From positions 1 to 5,821 of the forward strand of contig DLGX01000015.1 of NCBI GenBank assembly GCA_002482925.1: a DNA stretch of 5,821 bases, written 5' to 3'. The DNA comes from Candidatus Saccharibacteria bacterium UBA7683. Lineage in GTDB: Bacteria > Patescibacteriota > Saccharimonadia > Saccharimonadales > UBA7683. Shown piece after piece: positions 4,551-5,821 of the stretch. The translations under genes were made by a program, and so were the position numbers. Position 1 is the first letter of the stretch. Every line of letters begins with the position of its first letter. Below the pieces are notes generated by a model. The model was not told the origin of the DNA. It saw nothing but the letters and a program-made list of their open reading frames with translations, and did not search any database.

Positions 4551-5821
4551 ATGTCTTTCCGCTTGCCTCCACCAGCTCAATCGCCTCGAGAAAAACAAAA
4601 TGCGCCAACCAACGCTGAGGATTTGTCGATGCAAGAAGTCTTAACCGCAAGCGTGGGTGAATTATTTGGAATTGTAAGAGGAATTGATAACCCAGATATT
4701 GAGGAATTTTTTACACTTATTACACAGGTTGATTTTTCATTAGACGAAGAGCGCGCGCAAACAGTCATTACCGAATCGAGCAATGCTTTCGTGCGCGACA
4801 TTCGTGACGCTGTAGTAGAAGAAGAACGTTCAAAGCTACAATTCAGCGGTTTGGTAAGTATTACGGACGAGTCAGCTCCCAACGGGAAACGCGCAGAACC
4901 AATTAACCCAGAAGAGAAACAAAAGTTTATTGAAGTGCTCGATAATGCTTTAGAAATTAACGTAAGTGTTGAAAATCATGCAAAAGACAAATCAGCAGAA
5001 GTTATTGCAACTGATATTCTTTCAGTAGTCTTACTTGAACCATTAACCAACGTTCAAGCCTTTCTTTCAAGTTATATTAAGAAACATAGTATGAAAAACC
5101 CGCTGAGCGGTAATCACATGCTGGTATTTAATAGATCGCAAGCACACCCTTCTGAACTTCGATCTGCTCTACGCAGTTTAGGTGAAGTTAATAACATATT
5201 AAAAGCTTATATTGATGATCCTTATGAGTTTATAGCTGTGCATGGTTCAAAACGAGACCCTGGCCTAGGAGAGCGCACAAAAGAAGTATTTAAAACAATT
5301 ATTGAAGAAGAGTTTGTAGCATGTTTTGCTCAAATAATTGCAGAACGTGAAGTTAAACGAAAAGCTCAGAAAATTGGCTCAACAGCGCTTTTGGTAAATG
5401 ACTTGGTAGTAGACGACCAAACGCGTGTTTCAAAGAGGTCGCGCGAGCTTGTGTTTAGCTATGGTGGTTCAGAAAAAGAAGTACTAAAAGATCATACTAT
5501 TGAAATTACTGATCTTGGTGAGCACATCGCACAATCTCCGTTAAAAGACGCTGAGCCCAAGAGCGCTAAGGTAACGAAAGTTGTGTATGGAGGCAAAACT
5601 ATGCTTGTGGTATATGCGTACGATGAAAAATTGAAGTCGATATCAAGCGCAAGTAGAGCTAAGTATAACAAATCAAATGGCAAACTGCATCCATATGACA
5701 CAGCAGTGCATTCCGTTGCAGAACAACTGCTTAATGGCGGATCGGTTGAATCACTAGGCTCAAAGACACTTATGTACATACATAAAAATCATCGTTCTGA
5801 ACCATATCAAGATATTGTACT
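4551..5821 (+). CDS. large acidic soluble protein of unknown function (3' end outside the window)
   Basis: An uninterrupted frame runs from the ATG at 4551 to the end of the window: 423 complete codons with no stop. The first 20 residues are Pro/Gln-rich and polar (RLPPPAQSPREKQNAPT), followed by long, strongly charged, mostly helical stretches rich in Glu, such as VVEEERSKL and IIEEEFVACF. From about residue 340 the composition becomes more beta-like (KVTKVVYGGKTMLVVYAYDEK), suggesting a second domain. There is no signal peptide or transmembrane segment, so it is probably cytoplasmic. Codon use and composition look like a real gene, and the extended -10 promoter 7 nt upstream supports this start. 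I recognise no family or catalytic motif. It is transcribed away from the restriction-modification genes, with no evidence that it belongs to them. Confidence 0.85.
   Translation, partial: MSFRLPPPAQSPREKQNAPTNAEDLSMQEVLTASVGELFGIVRGIDNPDIEEFFTLITQVDFSLDEERAQTVITESSNAFVRDIRDAVVEEERSKLQFSGLVSITDESAPNGKRAEPINPEEKQKFIEVLDNALEINVSVENHAKDKSAEVIATDILSVVLLEPLTNVQAFLSSYIKKHSMKNPLSGNHMLVFNRSQAHPSELRSALRSLGEVNNILKAYIDDPYEFIAVHGSKRDPGLGERTKEVFKTIIEEEFVACFAQIIAEREVKRKAQKIGSTALLVNDLVVDDQTRVSKRSRELVFSYGGSEKEVLKDHTIEITDLGEHIAQSPLKDAEPKSAKVTKVVYGGKTMLVVYAYDEKLKSISSASRAKYNKSNGKLHPYDTAVHSVAEQLLNGGSVESLGSKTLMYIHKNHRSEPYQDIV

Noticed and set aside
4577..4882. Minus-strand 101-aa open frame
   Set aside because: It lies antisense to the long plus-strand gene from 4551, and its Ser/Thr-rich composition is typical of a reverse-frame shadow.
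5492..5779. Minus-strand 95-aa open frame
   Set aside because: It is antisense to the same long gene, with no independent evidence.
1..5821. TGA recoded as glycine (code 25)
   Set aside because: The long conserved genes contain no in-frame TGA, although such lineages use it often for Gly. Absence of TGA stops in seven genes alone is not enough.

Overview
The window most resembles a small-genome, AT-leaning bacterium, and my best guess is Patescibacteria/CPR, perhaps Saccharibacteria. This is an inference from gene style: compact spacing, small PspC-type and YggT-like membrane proteins, a Gram-positive-like LexA, and several genes with no leader. No marker gene settles the taxonomy. The standard genetic code fits. 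None of the seven visible genes with a stop ends in TGA, and five end in TAG.

Left part (1-1588). The window opens with the last 25 codons of an unidentified plus-strand gene. A regulatory-looking gap follows, holding a perfect DnaA-box-like 9-mer and a 16-bp perfect palindrome against a promoter. This leads to a 203-aa secreted or membrane-anchored protein with an Asn/Thr/Gly-rich repetitive tail. A perfect 15-bp hairpin that could terminate in both directions separates it from two minus-strand membrane genes: a YggT-like protein and, upstream of it, a short PspC-domain protein that appears to be leaderless.

Centre (1589-4162). This is the most unusual part. A 519-aa plus-strand gene fuses a complete LexA repressor to a complete C5-cytosine DNA methyltransferase. 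The LexA part has a winged-helix DNA-binding domain and an S24 autoprotease with the Ala84-Gly85 cleavage bond, Ser119 and a Lys at 157. Facing it tail to tail, with stop codons overlapping by 6 bp, is a 284-aa minus-strand protein. It carries an N-terminal Xis/MerR-like helix-turn-helix and a degenerate PD-(D/E)XK-like core, and is probably the cognate restriction endonuclease. Together they look like a type II restriction-modification module whose methyltransferase carries its own DNA-damage-responsive repressor. A reasonable hypothesis is that self-restriction damage activates RecA, triggers cleavage of the LexA part, and derepresses or releases the methyltransferase.

Right part (4163-5821). 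A 76-aa single-pass membrane protein with a four-cysteine external motif lies upstream of the endonuclease on the minus strand. Divergent from it is a long plus-strand gene of unknown function (at least 423 codons, running off the window) encoding an acidic, mostly helical, soluble protein. Both promoters place a -10 element 6-7 nt before the ATG, which predicts leaderless transcripts. No tRNA, rRNA, CRISPR array, insertion sequence or attachment site was recognised.
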